DNA of 64,000 nucleotides from Ophiodon elongatus (lineage: Eukaryota; Chordata; Actinopteri; Perciformes; Hexagrammidae). The stretch spans positions 402,501 through 466,500 of the forward strand of contig JACSYO010001682.1 of the NCBI GenBank assembly GCA_016806645.1, in the 5' to 3' direction. Shown here in pieces: positions 35,992 to 64,000 of the stretch; the first letter of the stretch is position 1, and every line of letters starts with the position of its first letter. The notes beneath the pieces were generated by a model, which saw only the letters and a list, made by a program, of their open reading frames with translations, was not told the DNA's origin and searched no databases. The position numbers and the translations under genes are program-made.

Positions 35992-36449
35992 GACAAGCGA
36001 TACAACATTAGTAGCACGGTCTTTAGAAATCAGCACACAATGTAACGTAGAATTGTAACCTAATAAAAGGCAATTAATAAATAAATCAAAGCGTGTCTAA
36101 CAAGTAGTTTTGCTGCTTTCTTTTCCACATACTTCATACATTTAGATTTATGGATAAATGAATTTCCTAAATAATAATAATTAAGTATTCATCTGAGCCT
36201 CAGTTTTCCTATCCTCCATTATGATTTAAAATAATTTCTGGTAAAACAGGAGAGAAAAAGAGTTTTGATTCAAGCCAATCATGCACCAAAAAGTATTTAT
36301 ATTTAGACATAAGAAAAAAAGAATTACTATTTTCCGGAGTTACTATTTCTTCATCACAGAATATATAGTTATTGGATCAATGTTGAACCTTTGTCTAAAG
36401 AGTTCTCCTGAAGAATATATATCTTTACTTTGAAATGAACCTCTTTTGC

Positions 36450-37400
36450 TTTTGGAGGTAAAGGTAACTTTACAGAAATTGATGCATAATTTCTTTAATG
36501 TAGACTGACAAACCTGCTGAATTGCATGGGGAATAAAACACTTGTAAAGAGACTACGGATCACTTTGTTTGGAGAAATCTTACTTGAGAAATCATGTCCA
36601 TCAATCCTCAGAGAAGGGAGATTGGAGGGGGGCAACCATACGAGAAGTAAGTCTGCTTCTAGTAACCTCACCATATTGTTTACGGTTGCACTGGAAATAA
36701 AAATTCATAGGCTGCAGAATTCTTCAAAAGTTAAGATGTTGCTACTTTCATCTAATAAATAGGTGACAGACCAAATAAAAATAATGAATCTGCAATTCGA
36801 GATGGGTGCGGTGTGAAATTGTGAATGGAATGAGGATCATTTTACAGGTAATTTTCGAACAAAAAAGTCACAACGTAGAAGAAAATAATACCACCAGTCT
36901 TAGAAAAAGAACCCTGGGAAACAATTCAAAAAGCAGACTATCACCTTCCTAATCTTTTGCCATGGTAATTTTCTTTATACAATGAGGTTTTCTTTTTCAA
37001 ATGTCAAAGTTTAACTTGTTGATGGCCTTTGTTTAGATATGGAAAGAGAATGAGCTGGATGAATGCACCTTGAAAGATATTTGTTATAGAAATGTGACCA
37101 AAAAGAGAAAGATCTCTAATTGACCATCTGTCCCTTCTTGATTTGCGTTCATCCATTTTGTTCCATATGTGCAAAGTTTCAAAAAATGTTGCATGCTTTG
37201 TAATATGCACACCTATTATATTGATATAATGGGGATACCATGTGCTGCCACGTGGTGGCAGTCATGTATAACTAATAACTCACACCTTTTTTTCAAGTTC
37301 AGTTGTAAACTAGATGCTTTTGAAAATATATCTAGAGTATGGAAGGCTCAATATCTTAATTTATTTTCGAAGAATTGAGAGTATTTTCCGCTGAAGAGAG
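36450..37400 (-). pseudogene. Probable degraded L1/Tx1-like LINE fragment
   Basis: The minus strand at 37010-37210 encodes RWSIRDLSLFGHISITNIF followed by a hydrophobic segment, the order seen after the reverse-transcriptase domain of L1/Tx1-like elements (W-RDLSLFGRI). Further along, about 36500-36720 could encode the next part (LPSLRIDGHDF-like), but with stops. There is no intact frame. Confidence 0.45.
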
Positions 37401-37681
37401 ATTGAGAAATGGGCAGCCTTGTTCCCTGCCTCTGTTAATTGTAAAACAAAGGATTTGAACTATTAGCATCATGATAAACACATTTGATCACGTTCCTGAA
37501 ATTGTCTCCAAAACCACAGAGTTCCGATGCCGGAATAATAAAAGGAGTGAACCCTGTACATAAACAGAACTACATAAAAAAGATTCTGAACCAACAAAAA
37601 GACCATGAAAACTACATGACACGTCCCCCGTTTTAGCAATCGCGCTTTCAATCAATACCCTTATATGGATGTAAAATATGT

Positions 37682-37687
37682 TTTATT
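37682..37687 (-). promoter_or_regulatory. Candidate poly(A) signal of lama4
   Basis: AATAAA on the minus strand, about 520 nt downstream of the lama4 stop codon. It would place the G-rich minisatellite at 38069-38190 within the 3' UTR. Confidence 0.4.
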
Positions 37688-38068
37688 TGTCAGAAATAAA
37701 ACAGTACAAAAAGAAAGATGAGCTTGTACAAAAAAAGTGTCATTGTGAGTATAAGGTGGGATGGTGGAACATAAAATGCATTAACATCTTTAATATTATG
37801 TAAAATATCTAAATCATGGATACACTGTAGGTTCCTCAGGATGCTTGTGAGCCTGACATTTTCGTCTTATAAATCTTTTTTGATTATTTTCAAATTTGGG
37901 ACACGTTGGTTGTATTCTTGGCATGAGACATTGTCATGTAAACAAAAAAAACGACAGCAATAAATGAAAAAAATTACAGTAGAAGAGAGAAACAAGGCCA
38001 CACAGTGACGATACTTCTCTTAACGATTATGTTGGACAGAAAGCGCGTCTTGTAACGTATTTGGTCGG

Positions 38069-38190
38069 TTGGGGATGGAGATGGGGATGGATGGGAATGG
38101 GGTTGGGGATGGGGATGGGAATGGGGTTGGGGATGGGGATGGAGATGGGGTTGGGAATGGGGTTGGTAATGGGGATAGGGATGGGGATGG
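38069..38190. repeat. GGGGATGGGGATGGGAATGG minisatellite in the lama4 3' UTR
   Basis: Degenerate 6- and 12-bp units of GGGGAT, GGGAAT and GGGGTT. The array begins only 14 bp after the lama4 stop on the transcript strand, where it reads as CCCCATCCCC units. The plus strand could form G-quadruplexes. Confidence 0.9.
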
Positions 38191-38204
38191 CGTGGACGGA
38201 GGGG

Positions 38205-63887
<25,683 letters not shown>

Positions 63888-64000
63888 CTGCGAGAGACAC
63901 AGGGCACATTCATCGATGTGAACGTTAGAGGTCAGATGATGTCACAAGCACGGCTGAAAGGGTTATTTTTGGACTTGCAAGGCCTCCAAAAAGGCATACG

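Larger units (their letters stand above)
35617..38204. other. tube1-lama4 spacer; no FAM229B seen
   Basis: It holds the tube1 promoter, a compound microsatellite, an apparent minus-strand LINE remnant and the lama4 3' UTR. In human a small gene, FAM229B, lies between TUBE1 and LAMA4. I looked for its conserved C-terminal CPG-HCLT-TDVP segment on both strands and did not find it, but a small split gene could be missed by eye. Confidence 0.5.

Overview
The window is vertebrate nuclear DNA, most probably from a ray-finned (percomorph-like) teleost. It has GT-AG genes with short exons, compact introns by mammalian standards, long CA/GA microsatellites, and many degraded DNA-transposon and LINE fragments of kinds I recognise from fish genomes. 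I reconstructed exons by eye, using splice sites, phase bookkeeping and family resemblance. Phase closes across every internal exon of all four genes.

Layout, left to right. (1) 1-2664: transposon debris, including a BED-finger hAT transposase fragment. (2) 2665-12636, minus strand: a ten-exon SLC22-family transporter (524 aa), closest in my reading to SLC22A13. (3) 12637-20674: a repeat-rich intergenic block with two LTR-like pieces, LINE 3' ends, a short hAT element with an 8-bp target duplication and a 4 x 40-bp tandem repeat. (4) 20675-26423, plus strand: ccn6 (WISP3), five coding exons, 347 aa. (5) 27005-35616, minus strand: tube1 (epsilon-tubulin), twelve exons, 469 aa, converging on ccn6. 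(6) 38205-63887, minus strand: lama4 (laminin alpha-4), 35 exons covering everything from the EGF-like repeats to the stop codon. The signal-peptide exons lie beyond the right edge.

The ccn6-tube1-lama4 order matches the human 6q21 neighbourhood. The FAM229B gene that lies between TUBE1 and LAMA4 in human was not seen. The genes do not form a pathway: ccn6 and lama4 encode secreted extracellular-matrix proteins, tube1 a centriolar tubulin, and the SLC22 gene a plasma-membrane solute carrier.

I found no convincing undescribed system. The observations most worth checking are a near-perfect 148-bp inverted repeat in an SLC22 intron, an RFX X-box upstream of tube1, unusual cysteine loss in the VWC domain of ccn6, inverted repeat copies flanking ten lama4 exons, and a 60-nt symmetrical hairpin in a lama4 intron.
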